Assembly: GCF_003201475.1 (NCBI RefSeq) | Contig: NZ_QJJK01000010.1 | Location: 124,001 to 188,000, forward strand | DNA length: 64,000 nt | From: Chelatococcus asaccharovorans | GTDB lineage: Bacteria; Pseudomonadota; Alphaproteobacteria; Rhizobiales; Beijerinckiaceae | Direction: 5' to 3' | Part shown: piece by piece, positions 26,786 through 35,397 of the stretch | Layout of the letters: each line of letters starts with the position of its first letter | How positions within the stretch are numbered: the stretch's first letter is position 1 | Position numbers and translations under genes: made by a program | Notes under the pieces: generated by a model | Database searches by the model: none | What the model saw: only the letters and a program-made list of their open reading frames with translations | Told to the model about the DNA's origin: nothing

Positions 26786-28351
26786 CTACGATCCCGCCGG
26801 CGCCTGCGGCAGGAGATTTTTCAGCTCCCGGCGCAGCACTTTGCCCATGCTGTTGCGGGGCAATGTCTCGACGAAGATGAACGCCTTCGGCACCTTGTAA
26901 CGCGAGAGCCGCGCCCGGCAGAGCTCGGCCAGCTCGTCAGGCGTCACGGCAGCGCCAGGCCGCAGGCCGACGAAGGCTGCAACGGCTTCGCCCCAATAGG
27001 CATCGGGCACGCTCGTCACGGCGCATTCGGCTACGCCGGGATGCGCGAGCAGGATCTCCTCGATTTCGCGCGGATAAATGTTCTCGCCGCCCGAGATGAT
27101 CATGTCGTTCTTGCGATCAACCAGATACAGGTAGCCTTCCTCGTCGATCCGCGCGAGATCGCCGCTGATGAACCAGCCGTCGCGGAAGGCCTCGGCCGTC
27201 TGCTCGGGAAGATTGAGGTAGCCTGAAAACATATAGGGCGAGGCAATCGCCAGCTCACCGACCTCGCCGGGGCCGGCCTGCCGCCCATCCGCCGTCATCA
27301 CCTTGAGGCGCGTCAGGGGAAGGGGCAACCCGACGCAGGCGATCTTGCGCAACTGATCCTGCGGACGCAGGCATGATGTCACGCCCGCCTCGGTCGAGCC
27401 GTAGCGCTCATAGAGCTTTCCTTCGCCGAAATAGGCGATCGCTTCCTGTTTCAGGGTCTGGGACAGCGGCGCGGTGCCGGATGCGACGGTGCGCAGCGAA
27501 CGCGTATCGAACTGGCTCGCCTTGCTGCCGAGATTGCGCAAGGCGGCAAGATGCGTCGGAACCATATAGACCGACGTCGCCTGCAAACGGGTAATTGTCG
27601 CCAGTAGAACCTCGATATTGAACTTGGCAAGAATTTCCACCGTTCCGCCGAAGAATACCGGTGCCAGCGCCATGAGAAGACCGGCGCCATGAAACATCGG
27701 GGTTGTCGCAACGGCACGATCGTCCGGCGTATAACTGCCATGCTCGGCGGCCAGGCAGAAGGCGGACAATACGCGGCTGCGATGCGAGAGCAAGACGCCC
27801 TTGGGGCGTCCCGTCGCGCCGGATGTATAGGGAATACTGAAGATATCGGTCTCACTGACGTCCACCGGGCAGAGCCGCGTCGACGATCTGGCCAACAGAT
27901 CCTCATAGAGCGGCCCGAGCGGAATGACCTTTTCAACGCTGGCGGGTATCGCGGCGCGCGCCTTCTCTTCAAGCGCCGGATCGACGAAGAGCACGCGCGC
28001 CCCGGAATCCTCGCAGATGAAGCGGATTTCCGGCTCGGAGGCCGCAGGGCCGATCGCCGCCGTGGCAACGCCGGCCGACGACAATCCGGCGATGATCTCC
28101 ATATATTCCAGGCAGTTCGGCGCAAGGATCGCGGCACGGTCGCCATGCCAAAGTCCGAGCCCGTCGTGAGCGAGAATGGCAAGCCGATCGATCCGCTCGA
28201 TGAGACCCGCAAAGGTCAGGCGCCGCTCACCGGCAATGATCGCCGTCTTCGCTGGTGTCCGGCCGGCCGCCGCCCGGATGCCGTCGGCGACGATCATGCC
28301 CCTTGCGGAGCCGCTACGAACATCACTGGACGGACCGGTCGAATGCATCAT
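26786..28351 (-). CDS. AMP-forming acyl-CoA synthetase (ANL superfamily)
   Basis: This 521-residue adenylating ligase has a P-loop TSGATGRPKG at 176-185 (usual TSGTTG, here with Ala), YGSTEAG at 317-323, GD at 397-398, the hinge RKNDMIISGGENIYP around 413-427 and the acyl-activating Lys504 in NSMGK. It activates a carboxylic acid as acyl-AMP and then acyl-CoA; medium-chain, aryl or cyclic acids are possible. Start ATG at 28351 or 28348. A regulatory site (copy A) lies about 90 bases upstream. It likely feeds a carboxylate from the local pathway, possibly the ABC-imported substrate, into CoA-linked degradation. Confidence 0.9.
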   Translation of the reverse strand: MMHSTGPSSDVRSGSARGMIVADGIRAAAGRTPAKTAIIAGERRLTFAGLIERIDRLAILAHDGLGLWHGDRAAILAPNCLEYMEIIAGLSSAGVATAAIGPAASEPEIRFICEDSGARVLFVDPALEEKARAAIPASVEKVIPLGPLYEDLLARSSTRLCPVDVSETDIFSIPYTSGATGRPKGVLLSHRSRVLSAFCLAAEHGSYTPDDRAVATTPMFHGAGLLMALAPVFFGGTVEILAKFNIEVLLATITRLQATSVYMVPTHLAALRNLGSKASQFDTRSLRTVASGTAPLSQTLKQEAIAYFGEGKLYERYGSTEAGVTSCLRPQDQLRKIACVGLPLPLTRLKVMTADGRQAGPGEVGELAIASPYMFSGYLNLPEQTAEAFRDGWFISGDLARIDEEGYLYLVDRKNDMIISGGENIYPREIEEILLAHPGVAECAVTSVPDAYWGEAVAAFVGLRPGAAVTPDELAELCRARLSRYKVPKAFIFVETLPRNSMGKVLRRELKNLLPQAPAGS

Positions 28352-28436
28352 GTTCCACTCTGTATTCTACTACGCGAGCGACACTCGCACCCGACGGCTT
28401 ACTGGCGCAGGGTCGCGTTGCGGAGCGCACAGTTTC

Positions 28437-28458
28437 GTTTGTATTATCAATAAGACAT
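28437..28458 (+). promoter_or_regulatory. Shared operator-like site (copy A)
   Basis: The site starts GTTTGTATTATCAATAAGAC. It contains the arms TTGTAT and ATACAA (28439-28444, 28457-28462) around a 12-base spacer. It matches copy B (32399-32420) at 18 of 22 positions and copy C (21368-21389) at 16 of 22. Located upstream of the acyl-CoA ligase gene, where an operator would act. The likely binder is the neighbouring GntR/UTRA protein (inference). Confidence 0.45.
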
Positions 28459-28634
28459 ACAAGTCCTCGTCGGACGGGTAAAGCGCCAACTACGCCGCCC
28501 TCGGCCCTCGCACAGGGCGCGGCGTAATCGTGCCAGCCCCATACCCGGGGAAGACGTGCAGGATGACACGCGCATTCCGGGCCAATTCTGGATAGCTTTG
28601 CCCCGACACAATGATCTCGGCAGCAAAATACGGG

Positions 28635-29468
28635 CTACGGCTTGCCTTTCCTGGCTTCAGCCGTCTGCATGGTGAGTTCGCTTAGCGTGCTGCTCATTGT
28701 CTCCACCGTCTGCGACGGGCTCAGCACCATTTCAAGCTGATAGCGGTCAGGACGATAATAGGCCGTCAGATATTCGATCGGCTCGTCGGCCTGGTCGCAA
28801 ACCACGCGCTGCACCTTCAAGAGCGGCGCACCGATTTCGGTCGAAAGCCGCGTGGCCATGTTCTGATCGGCAAGGGTCGCCGTGATGCTCTGCCGCGCAT
28901 GGCCGATCTTGACGCCGGAGCGCTTGATCAGGGACAGCATCGGCGTCCGCGCGAGGCTTGCGCGATCGAAGGTCCGGCCGATCCGCGCGGGAATGACCGT
29001 GACAAGGAGCGATATCGCAAAGTCGCCGAAATAGCGGACGCGCTGGGACTGCTGGACCTCCGTGCCCACCGGCAGCTCGAGCGCCTCGGCCTCCATCTGG
29101 GTCGCGGGCCCATAGCCGAACTCCATCACCTTGACGGTCGTGGTCTGGCCCATCACAGCCGCTCCTTCGAGCCAGGCCGCAACCGAGGCCCGCAGCGGCG
29201 GGGTCGGCGGTCGATACTGAACGATGGTGCCGCGCCCGCGCGCCCGCGACACGAACCCCGCGAGCGCGAGCTCCGTCAACGCCCGCCGCGCCGTGATGCG
29301 GGACACGCCATAGAGGCTCGCGACTTCGTGCTCGGCAGGCAGAACATCCCCAACCTTGAAGGTCCCGCCGAGAATCCCGTCTCGCAGGATGAGAAAGATC
29401 TGATGATAGAGCGGGGCCTTGAGATTCGCGTTGACGCGGCTTCCTTCCTTGGCGCTAACCCGCGTCAT
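28635..29468 (-). CDS. GntR family transcriptional regulator with UTRA domain (HutC type)
   Basis: This 277-residue protein has a winged helix-turn-helix at residues about 18-85 (HQIFLILRDGILGGTF, EVASLYGVSRITARRALTEL, GRGTIV) and a UTRA ligand-binding domain at about 105-250 (VQQSQRVRYFGDFAI, IEYLTAYYRPDRYQLEMVL). HutC-type proteins are usually repressors released by a pathway compound and bind AT-rich palindromes. It sits between the ligase and the permease genes, all on the minus strand. It is the best candidate to bind the TTTGTATT-type sites at 21.4, 28.4 and 32.4 kb. Confidence 0.9.
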   Translation of the reverse strand: MTRVSAKEGSRVNANLKAPLYHQIFLILRDGILGGTFKVGDVLPAEHEVASLYGVSRITARRALTELALAGFVSRARGRGTIVQYRPPTPPLRASVAAWLEGAAVMGQTTTVKVMEFGYGPATQMEAEALELPVGTEVQQSQRVRYFGDFAISLLVTVIPARIGRTFDRASLARTPMLSLIKRSGVKIGHARQSITATLADQNMATRLSTEIGAPLLKVQRVVCDQADEPIEYLTAYYRPDRYQLEMVLSPSQTVETMSSTLSELTMQTAEARKGKP

Positions 29469-29675
29469 CTCATTCCCCTTTTGCCCAGACTATTCGCCGT
29501 GAACATTGAATCAATCAACAGCAGAATCACATAACGATGCCCAATAGTAGCGACTGCGGCCGGATTTCAACTAGCCAAAAGGCCTACGGCGCCACGCTGG
29601 AAACATCCGGTGCAAGCTCCCCGCTGAAAGCGCGCGGAAACAATTCCCCCCGGGTCAGCGGTGGGCCGGCATTCG

Positions 29676-30554
29676 TCACCTTTCCAGCAGCCGCGGATCG
29701 AGTGCGTCGCGGAGCCCATCGCCGACAAGGTTCACAGCAAGGATGGCGATCGACAGGAACATCGCGGGAAAGGCGATCATATAGGGCTTCACCTGCCACA
29801 AGGCGCGGCCTTCGGCCATGATGTTGCCCCAGGACGGGATGGTGGGCGGCAAGCCGGCCCCGATGAAGGAGAGAATGGCCTCGGTCAACATGGCCGCGCC
29901 GCAAATATAGGTGGCCTGGATGATAACCGGCGCCATGATGTTTGGAAGAATATGGCGCAGCATGATCCGTGGCACGCTGACGCCGGTGGCCACGGCGGCT
30001 AGAACGAAGGGCTGCTCGCGCAGGCTCAAGAGGGCCCCGCGCACCACCCGGGCGACGCGCGGGATCTCGGATATGGTGATGGCCAGGATGACGTTGCCCA
30101 GTGATCCGCGGGTGAGCGTCATCAGGGCGATCGCGAGCAGGATGGGCGGGATCGACATCAACCCGTCCATCATGCGCATGATAAGGCCGTCGGTCCAACG
30201 GACGTAGCCCGCGATGATCCCGACGACGATTCCGGCGACGGCCGAGAGCATGGCGACGGCCAGCCCGACGATCAGGGAGACGCGCGTACCGTAAAGGACG
30301 CGCGAGTAGATGTCGCGACCAAGTTGGTCGGTGCCGAACCAATAAAGCGCCGACGGCGCGCGGTTGCGACGCGCGGGCGACAGGGCCGCGGGATCGACCG
30401 TTCCAAGCAGCGGCGCTGCAATCGCGACGATCACAAGGATGGCGAGAATCACGGTTCCCACGAGCAGCGCGCGGTGGCTTGCCAGACGCCGCAATGTCTT
30501 AACCCAGCCGTCGGATGCAGTTTCCGGGCGCATAGCCGCTCCTTCAACAGTCAT
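29676..30554 (-). CDS. Peptide/nickel-type ABC permease, DppC-like
   Basis: This 292-residue inner-membrane permease of the OppC/DppC family has an N-terminal helix at residues about 30-55, then LYWFGTDQLGRDIYSRVLYGTRVSL and the EAA loop (VAAVATGVSVPRIMLRHILPNIMAP). Together with the upstream DppB-like gene (9 bases apart) it forms a channel. No ATPase (DppD/DppF) gene is nearby, so those must be encoded elsewhere or shared. Confidence 0.9.
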   Translation of the reverse strand: MTVEGAAMRPETASDGWVKTLRRLASHRALLVGTVILAILVIVAIAAPLLGTVDPAALSPARRNRAPSALYWFGTDQLGRDIYSRVLYGTRVSLIVGLAVAMLSAVAGIVVGIIAGYVRWTDGLIMRMMDGLMSIPPILLAIALMTLTRGSLGNVILAITISEIPRVARVVRGALLSLREQPFVLAAVATGVSVPRIMLRHILPNIMAPVIIQATYICGAAMLTEAILSFIGAGLPPTIPSWGNIMAEGRALWQVKPYMIAFPAMFLSIAILAVNLVGDGLRDALDPRLLER

Positions 30555-30563
30555 GGCGCCCCC

Positions 30564-31505
30564 CTAATACCGGATGCGGGGATCAAAGACGGTGTAAAGA
30601 ACATCAACCGCAAGGTTGATCAGTACATAGGTGATGCTGAAAACCAATACGATACCCTGAATAACCGGGTAGTCTCGCCTCAGGATCGCATCAACCGTGA
30701 GACGTCCAAGGCCCGGAATGGCGAATACGCTCTCGGTCACGACGGTGCCGCCGATCAGCAGCGCCACCCCGATCCCGATGACGGTGATGATCGGCACGGC
30801 GGCATTCTTCAAGGCGTGCACGAACAGGACGGCCCGATGGCCGAGGCCTTTGGCACGGGCGGTGCGTACATAGTCCTGTGTCAGGACCTCGATCATCGCG
30901 GCGCGCGCTATACGCGCGATAAGCGCAATATAGACGCCCGACAGGGCCAGGACCGGCAAGATCAGATTGCCGAGAAACGGGAGGAGGCCTGCGTCGAGCG
31001 GCGTATAACCTTGAACGGGCAACCATCCGAGCTCGACCGCGAAGACATAGGCGAGCAGATAGCCGACAACGAAGACCGGAACCGAGAAGCTGAGAACGGC
31101 GCCTGCCGTGACGACGTGATCGACCCATGAGCCGCGCCGCCAGGCGGCGAGAACGCCGACAGGAACGGCGATGGTGACGGAAAAAGCGATGGTGAGAACC
31201 ATCAGCGACAAGGTTGGACCAACCCGCTGGCCGATCATATGCGCGACCGGCAGGCTGGTGAAAATGGAATGGCCCAGATCCCCCTGCGCGACCCGCACGA
31301 GCCAATCCCAGAAGCGGATGAGAAAAGGCTGGTCCAGCCCCAGCGCTTGGCGAATGCGGGCGACATCGTCCGCGCTGGCGTGATCCCCGGCAATGATGAG
31401 CGCCGGATCACCCGGCGCCAGATAGAGCAGGCTGAAAACGAAGAACGCGACGAACAGCATGACCGGAATGGTCGATAAGATCCGGCGAATACAGTAGTTC
31501 ACCAT
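30564..31505 (-). CDS. Peptide/nickel-type ABC permease, DppB-like
   Basis: This 313-residue permease of the OppB/DppB family has an N-terminal helix RRILSTIPVMLFVAFFVFSL, the family's extracytoplasmic region (LGLDQPFLIRFWDWL, GDLGHSIFTSLPV), the EAA loop (DYVRTARAKGLGHRAVLFVHALKNA) and a C-terminal VLINLAVDVLYTVFDPRIRY. Lies after the SDR gene by 67 bases. The divergent binding protein gene at 32543 is its probable partner. Confidence 0.92.
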   Translation of the reverse strand: MVNYCIRRILSTIPVMLFVAFFVFSLLYLAPGDPALIIAGDHASADDVARIRQALGLDQPFLIRFWDWLVRVAQGDLGHSIFTSLPVAHMIGQRVGPTLSLMVLTIAFSVTIAVPVGVLAAWRRGSWVDHVVTAGAVLSFSVPVFVVGYLLAYVFAVELGWLPVQGYTPLDAGLLPFLGNLILPVLALSGVYIALIARIARAAMIEVLTQDYVRTARAKGLGHRAVLFVHALKNAAVPIITVIGIGVALLIGGTVVTESVFAIPGLGRLTVDAILRRDYPVIQGIVLVFSITYVLINLAVDVLYTVFDPRIRY

Positions 31506-31550
31506 TGCGCATACGATCCTGGCATTCGCGCACCCGGGCTATGCAACCCG

Positions 31551-31578
31551 CTCCATGATCAGGCCTCCATGATCAGGC
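31551..31578. repeat. 14-base tandem duplication across the SDR stop codon
   Basis: CTCCATGATCAGGC occurs twice in direct succession (31551-31564 and 31565-31578). The second copy contains the SDR stop codon (31573-31575) and the last codon. On the minus strand each copy gives TGATCATGGAG, so stop and GGAG are both duplicated just before the DppB-like gene. Probably replication slippage. Confidence 0.6.
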
Positions 31579-32349
31579 CTGGGCCGACATCCCGCCGTCG
31601 ACGAACAACACTTGCCCGGTGACGAAAGCGCTCGCCGGTGACACCAGGAAGAGCGCGGCAGCCGCGACATCCTGCGGCGTCGCCCAGCGGCCGAGCGGCG
31701 TCCGCTGCTTCACGAAGGCATCGACGGCCGGATCGAGCGCCGCCGTTTCCGTCATCGCTGTCCGCACGGCGCCCGGCGCAACCACATTGCAGCGAATGCC
31801 GCGCGGGCCGAGATCGACGGCCAGGGCCCGGGCGAGGCCGGCAAGACCGGCCTTCGTCGCGGAATAGAGCGCATTGTTCGGCCGCGCGATCTGGCCGAGC
31901 ATGGACCCTGTGAGCAGGATGCGCCCGCCGCCGCGCGCCTCCATCACGGGCGCAACCGCCTGCGCCAGAACGAGCGCCGCGCCGAGGTTGACGTCCATCA
32001 GGCGGCTGATCTCGGCCCTGTCGAACTGGCCGACTGGCTTGCGCAACGATTGCCCGGCATTGCCGACAGCGATGTCGAGGCCGCCATGGCGCTCGACGAT
32101 CTCGGCGACAGCGGCTGCGACCGCGCTGGGATCGGTCACGTCGAATGCAATCGCAGAAACGGAAAGGCCCTGCGCGGCCAGCTCCGACCGGCTTGCCTCG
32201 AGCTGTCCGGGGTCGCGCGCGTTGAGAACGACATGCGCGCCCGCCTTCGCCAGAGCAAAGGCGATGGCTTGCCCGATACCGCGCGAGGCGCCGGTAACAA
32301 GGGCGATGTCGCCGGACAGGCGAAAATGATCCGTCTCATCCGATTGCAA
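31573..32349 (-). CDS. SDR family NAD(P)-dependent oxidoreductase
   Basis: This 258-residue classical short-chain dehydrogenase has the cofactor motif TGASRGIG at 19-26, NAG at 97-99, Ser149, Tyr162 and Lys166 (YSATK), all in place. Reversible oxidation of a hydroxyl to a keto group or 3-oxoacyl reduction is expected. The N-terminus has an acidic patch (SDETDH). First gene of the minus-strand group SDR-dppB-dppC, divergent from the binding protein gene, with copy B of the shared operator between them. Confidence 0.9.
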   Translation of the reverse strand: MQSDETDHFRLSGDIALVTGASRGIGQAIAFALAKAGAHVVLNARDPGQLEASRSELAAQGLSVSAIAFDVTDPSAVAAAVAEIVERHGGLDIAVGNAGQSLRKPVGQFDRAEISRLMDVNLGAALVLAQAVAPVMEARGGGRILLTGSMLGQIARPNNALYSATKAGLAGLARALAVDLGPRGIRCNVVAPGAVRTAMTETAALDPAVDAFVKQRTPLGRWATPQDVAAAALFLVSPASAFVTGQVLFVDGGMSAQA

Positions 32350-32398
32350 GAAAAACCCCCTCGAACTCGGCCTTAAATGGCTCTTGCGGTTAGTGTTT

Positions 32399-32420
32399 GT
32401 TTGTATTGTAAATATAACAT
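32399..32420 (+). promoter_or_regulatory. Shared operator-like site (copy B)
   Basis: The site begins GTTTGTATTGTAAATATAAC and lies between the divergent SDR (start 32349) and peptide-type binding protein (start 32543). It agrees with copy A at 18 of 22 positions. Position suits control of both transcription units. Confidence 0.45.
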
Positions 32421-32542
32421 TAGCAGCGGGTCATCCGAGCGACAACGCCAAAGTGCGAACAGGGGCCGTCGCTAAGCGCCGCGTGCGGCGCCGGCCGCGC
32501 GCCGGAATAACCATGAAAAACGAAAACCAGAGGAGTGGGGCG

Positions 32543-34132
32543 ATGCGTAGACGGGAATTCTTGAAGGGGAGTGCTGCGCTCGGCGTAGCGGCCATCGCGG
32601 CACCAGCCGTCATCGCGGCGGAGCGGCAGCGCGTGCTCAAATTCGTGCCGCAGACGGACGTCGCAGGTCTCGATCCCGTCTGGACGCCAACCTACCCCGC
32701 GCGGGACCATTCGCTGATGGTCTTTGATACCTTGTTTGCACAGGACGACAGTTATCGCGCCGTGCCGCAGATGGTCGACGGCGTCGTCACGGAGAACGAC
32801 GGCCTCACCTGGAAACTGACACTGCGCCCCGGGCTCGTCTTTCACGACGGGTCGCCCGTGCTCGCTCGCGATTGCGTCGCGAGCATCCAGCGCTGGGCGA
32901 AACGGGATTCCTTCGGCGGCGCGCTGATGGCTGCCACCAACGAGCTGTCCGCCGCCGACGACAAGACGATCGTCTTTAGCCTGAAACGTCCGTTCCCCCT
33001 CCTGCCGGATGCGCTCGGCAAGTCATACCCGCGCATATGCCCCATGATGCCCGAGCGGCTGGCGAAGACGGACGCCTTCACCCAGATCACGGAAATGGTC
33101 GGCAGCGGGCCGTTCAAGTTCGTCGCCAATGAACGGGTGGCGGGCGCGCGTCTCGTCTACGAGCGCTTCGACGGTTATGTGCCGCGCCCGAACGGCACGG
33201 CGCAATGGACATCCGGTCCCAAGGTCGTCCATTTCGACCGCGTCGAATGGACGATCATTCCCGACCCTTCGACCGCGTTCTCCGCCCTGAAGTCGGGCGA
33301 GATCGACTGGTGGTGGACGCCCGACGCCGATCTCCTGCCGGCACTGCGCGGCGACAAGAGCGTCAATGTGCGCGTCGCCGACCCGACGGGGCAGATCGGC
33401 ACGCTGCGCTTCAACCATCTCATCGCGCCGTTCAACAATGCGGCACTCCGGCGTGCGGTTCTCGGCGCCATCGACCAGCGCGACTTCATGACGGCCATCG
33501 TCGGCGACGACAAGACCCTGTGGCATGATGGCGTCGGCTATTTCTGCCCCGGCACGCCCTATGCGAGCGATGCGGGCATGGCGGCGCTGACCGGGCCGCG
33601 CGATCTCGAGAAGAGCAAGGCGGCCGTGAAGGCAGCCGGCTATAACGGCGAGAAGGTCGTCGTGCTCGCCCCGGCGGATATTCCCAATCTGAAAGCGCTG
33701 GCCGACATGACAGCCGACATGCTGACGAAGATCGGCTTCAATGTCGACTATCAGGCCATGGGATGGGGGGCGCTGGTCCAGCGCCGCTTCAAGGAAGATC
33801 CGGTTGAACAGGGTGGCTGGAACATCTTCAGCACATTCTGGAGCGGTATGGACCAGTCGACGCCGGCCGGCCACGCCTTCATTCGCGGCAATGGCAAGCC
33901 GACCGGACCGGGCTGGCCAACCGCCCCGAAGATCGAGGCGCTGCGCGATGCCTGGCTCGCGGCTTCCGACGAAGCCACGCGCAAAAAAATCGCCGCCGAT
34001 ATGCAGTTGCAAGCCTTCGAAGACGTGCCCTATGCACCGCTGGGGCAGTATTTCTTTGCCACCGCCCATCGCGCCGATCTGACCGGCATGCTCAACGGCC
34101 TGCCGGCCTTCTGGAACGTCAAGCGCGGCTAG
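32543..34132 (+). CDS. Peptide/nickel-type ABC transporter substrate-binding protein (SBP_bac_5)
   Basis: ATG 32543 with AGGAG at 32531-32535 gives a 529-residue protein beginning with a Tat-type signal (RRREFLKGSAALGVAAIAAPAVIA). Upstream in-frame starts at 32384 and 32513 are weaker. The family 5 pattern is evident: FDTLFAQDD, WKLTLRPGLVFHDGSPVLARDC, VGSGPFKFV and LKSGEIDWWWTP. It captures a ligand in the periplasm for the DppBC-like channel encoded on the opposite strand. The Tat signal implies folding before export. The ligand is unknown; family 5 proteins also carry non-peptide compounds. Confidence 0.9.
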   Translation: MRRREFLKGSAALGVAAIAAPAVIAAERQRVLKFVPQTDVAGLDPVWTPTYPARDHSLMVFDTLFAQDDSYRAVPQMVDGVVTENDGLTWKLTLRPGLVFHDGSPVLARDCVASIQRWAKRDSFGGALMAATNELSAADDKTIVFSLKRPFPLLPDALGKSYPRICPMMPERLAKTDAFTQITEMVGSGPFKFVANERVAGARLVYERFDGYVPRPNGTAQWTSGPKVVHFDRVEWTIIPDPSTAFSALKSGEIDWWWTPDADLLPALRGDKSVNVRVADPTGQIGTLRFNHLIAPFNNAALRRAVLGAIDQRDFMTAIVGDDKTLWHDGVGYFCPGTPYASDAGMAALTGPRDLEKSKAAVKAAGYNGEKVVVLAPADIPNLKALADMTADMLTKIGFNVDYQAMGWGALVQRRFKEDPVEQGGWNIFSTFWSGMDQSTPAGHAFIRGNGKPTGPGWPTAPKIEALRDAWLAASDEATRKKIAADMQLQAFEDVPYAPLGQYFFATAHRADLTGMLNGLPAFWNVKRG

Positions 34133-34164
34133 ATGTGCGCGGCTGATTTTACGAACGAACCACT

Positions 34165-34230
34165 GTCATCCCGGGGCGGGCCGACAGGCCCGAACCCGGG
34201 CTCCTCGCTGGTGCGAGGCCCCGGAATGAC
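34165..34230. repeat. Structured dispersed repeat (copy 1, 66 bases)
   Basis: The outer arms GTCATCCCGGGG and CCCCGGAATGAC are complementary with one mismatch. Between them are two small hairpins: CGGGCC-GACA-GGCCCG and CTCGC-TGGT-GCGAG. The three-stem layout and the GTCAT...ATGAC ends match copy 2 at 47727-47871. It lies in a gap after the binding protein gene and before the CurA-like gene. Looks like a REP-type intergenic element that may end transcription. Confidence 0.65.
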
Positions 34231-34297
34231 GGTGGGGGTGAGGCAATTGTCCCGATCCGTGCGATGATGAGCCATCAAGGACCTGGAGGAGGCCCCT

Positions 34298-35320
34298 ATG
34301 GCGGTCAACACACGCATTCTGCTCGCCGCCCGGCCGGAAGGCGCGCCGAAGCCGAGCGATTTCAGGATCGAAGATATCCCCGTGCCCGAGCCTCGGGACG
34401 GAGACGTGTTGCTCAAGATTCTTTATCTTTCGCTCGATCCTTACATGCGCGGCCGGATGAGCACGGCCAAATCCTACGCAGCCCCGGCGGCGATCGGCGA
34501 CGTCATGCCGGGCGGCACGGTGGCGCGCGTGGAGACATCGCGTCATCCGGACTTCGTGGAGGGCGATATCGTGCTCTCCTATTCGGGTTGGCAGAGCTAT
34601 GCGCTGTCCAAAGGCGCGGGGCTGCGCAAGCTGGACCCGGCGGTTGCGCCTGTCAGCACGGCGCTCGGAGTGCTCGGGATGCCGGGCTTTACCGCCTGGT
34701 CCGGCCTGCTGCTGATCGGCGAGCCCAAACCGGGAGAGACCGTCGTCGTGGCGGCGGCAAGCGGCGCAGTCGGTTCAGCCGTCGGACAGATCGCGCGAAT
34801 CAAGGGCGCACGCGCCGTCGGCATCGCCGGCGGGCCGGAGAAATGCGCCTATGTTCGCGACGCCCTCGGCTTCGATGCGGCCATCGATCATCACGCCGTC
34901 GACTTCCCCGCGCAACTGGCCGCGGCCTGCCCCAACGGCATCGACGTCTATTTCGAGAATGTCGGCGGCGCGGTCTGGGAGGCCGTCTTTCCGCTGCTCA
35001 ACAAACATGCGCGCGTGCCGGTGTGCGGTCTCATCGCCGGCTACAACGCCACGTCACCGAGCGGGAGCGGCCCGGACCGGCTTCCCGTGCTCATGCGCGA
35101 GATCCTGAGCAGGAGCCTCTTGATCCGCGGCTTTATCCAGACCGAATTCGCCGCCGCCCATGAGGCGCAGTTCCTGCGCGAGGCCGGCGCATGGGTTGGA
35201 TCCGGACAGCTGCGCTACAAGGAGGATATCGTCGAAGGTCTCGCCAACGCGCCAGAAGCCTTCATCGGGCTGCTCGAGGGGCGGAATTTCGGCAAGCTGA
35301 TCATCCGGGTCGCCCCCTGA
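34298..35320 (+). CDS. NADP-dependent oxidoreductase, CurA/leukotriene B4 dehydrogenase-like MDR
   Basis: This 340-residue medium-chain reductase lacks zinc ligands. The family pattern reads LYLSLDPYMRGRMS, AVAPVSTALGVLGMPGFTAW, AASGAVGSAVGQIAR (cofactor loop) and YFENVGGAVWEAVFPLL. Members reduce the C=C bond of alpha,beta-unsaturated ketones or enals with NADPH. ATG 34298 follows GGAGGAGG. Monocistronic between repeat copy 1 and the converging nitrate operon. May be unrelated to the catabolic region. Confidence 0.92.
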   Translation: MAVNTRILLAARPEGAPKPSDFRIEDIPVPEPRDGDVLLKILYLSLDPYMRGRMSTAKSYAAPAAIGDVMPGGTVARVETSRHPDFVEGDIVLSYSGWQSYALSKGAGLRKLDPAVAPVSTALGVLGMPGFTAWSGLLLIGEPKPGETVVVAAASGAVGSAVGQIARIKGARAVGIAGGPEKCAYVRDALGFDAAIDHHAVDFPAQLAAACPNGIDVYFENVGGAVWEAVFPLLNKHARVPVCGLIAGYNATSPSGSGPDRLPVLMREILSRSLLIRGFIQTEFAAAHEAQFLREAGAWVGSGQLRYKEDIVEGLANAPEAFIGLLEGRNFGKLIIRVAP

Positions 35321-35397
35321 CAGGCGGGCCAGCCGCGCCCGGCATTGCAAGCACGAGCATGTTCGAGCGAGAGCGCAAGGGATCGCCGGCGCTGCAA

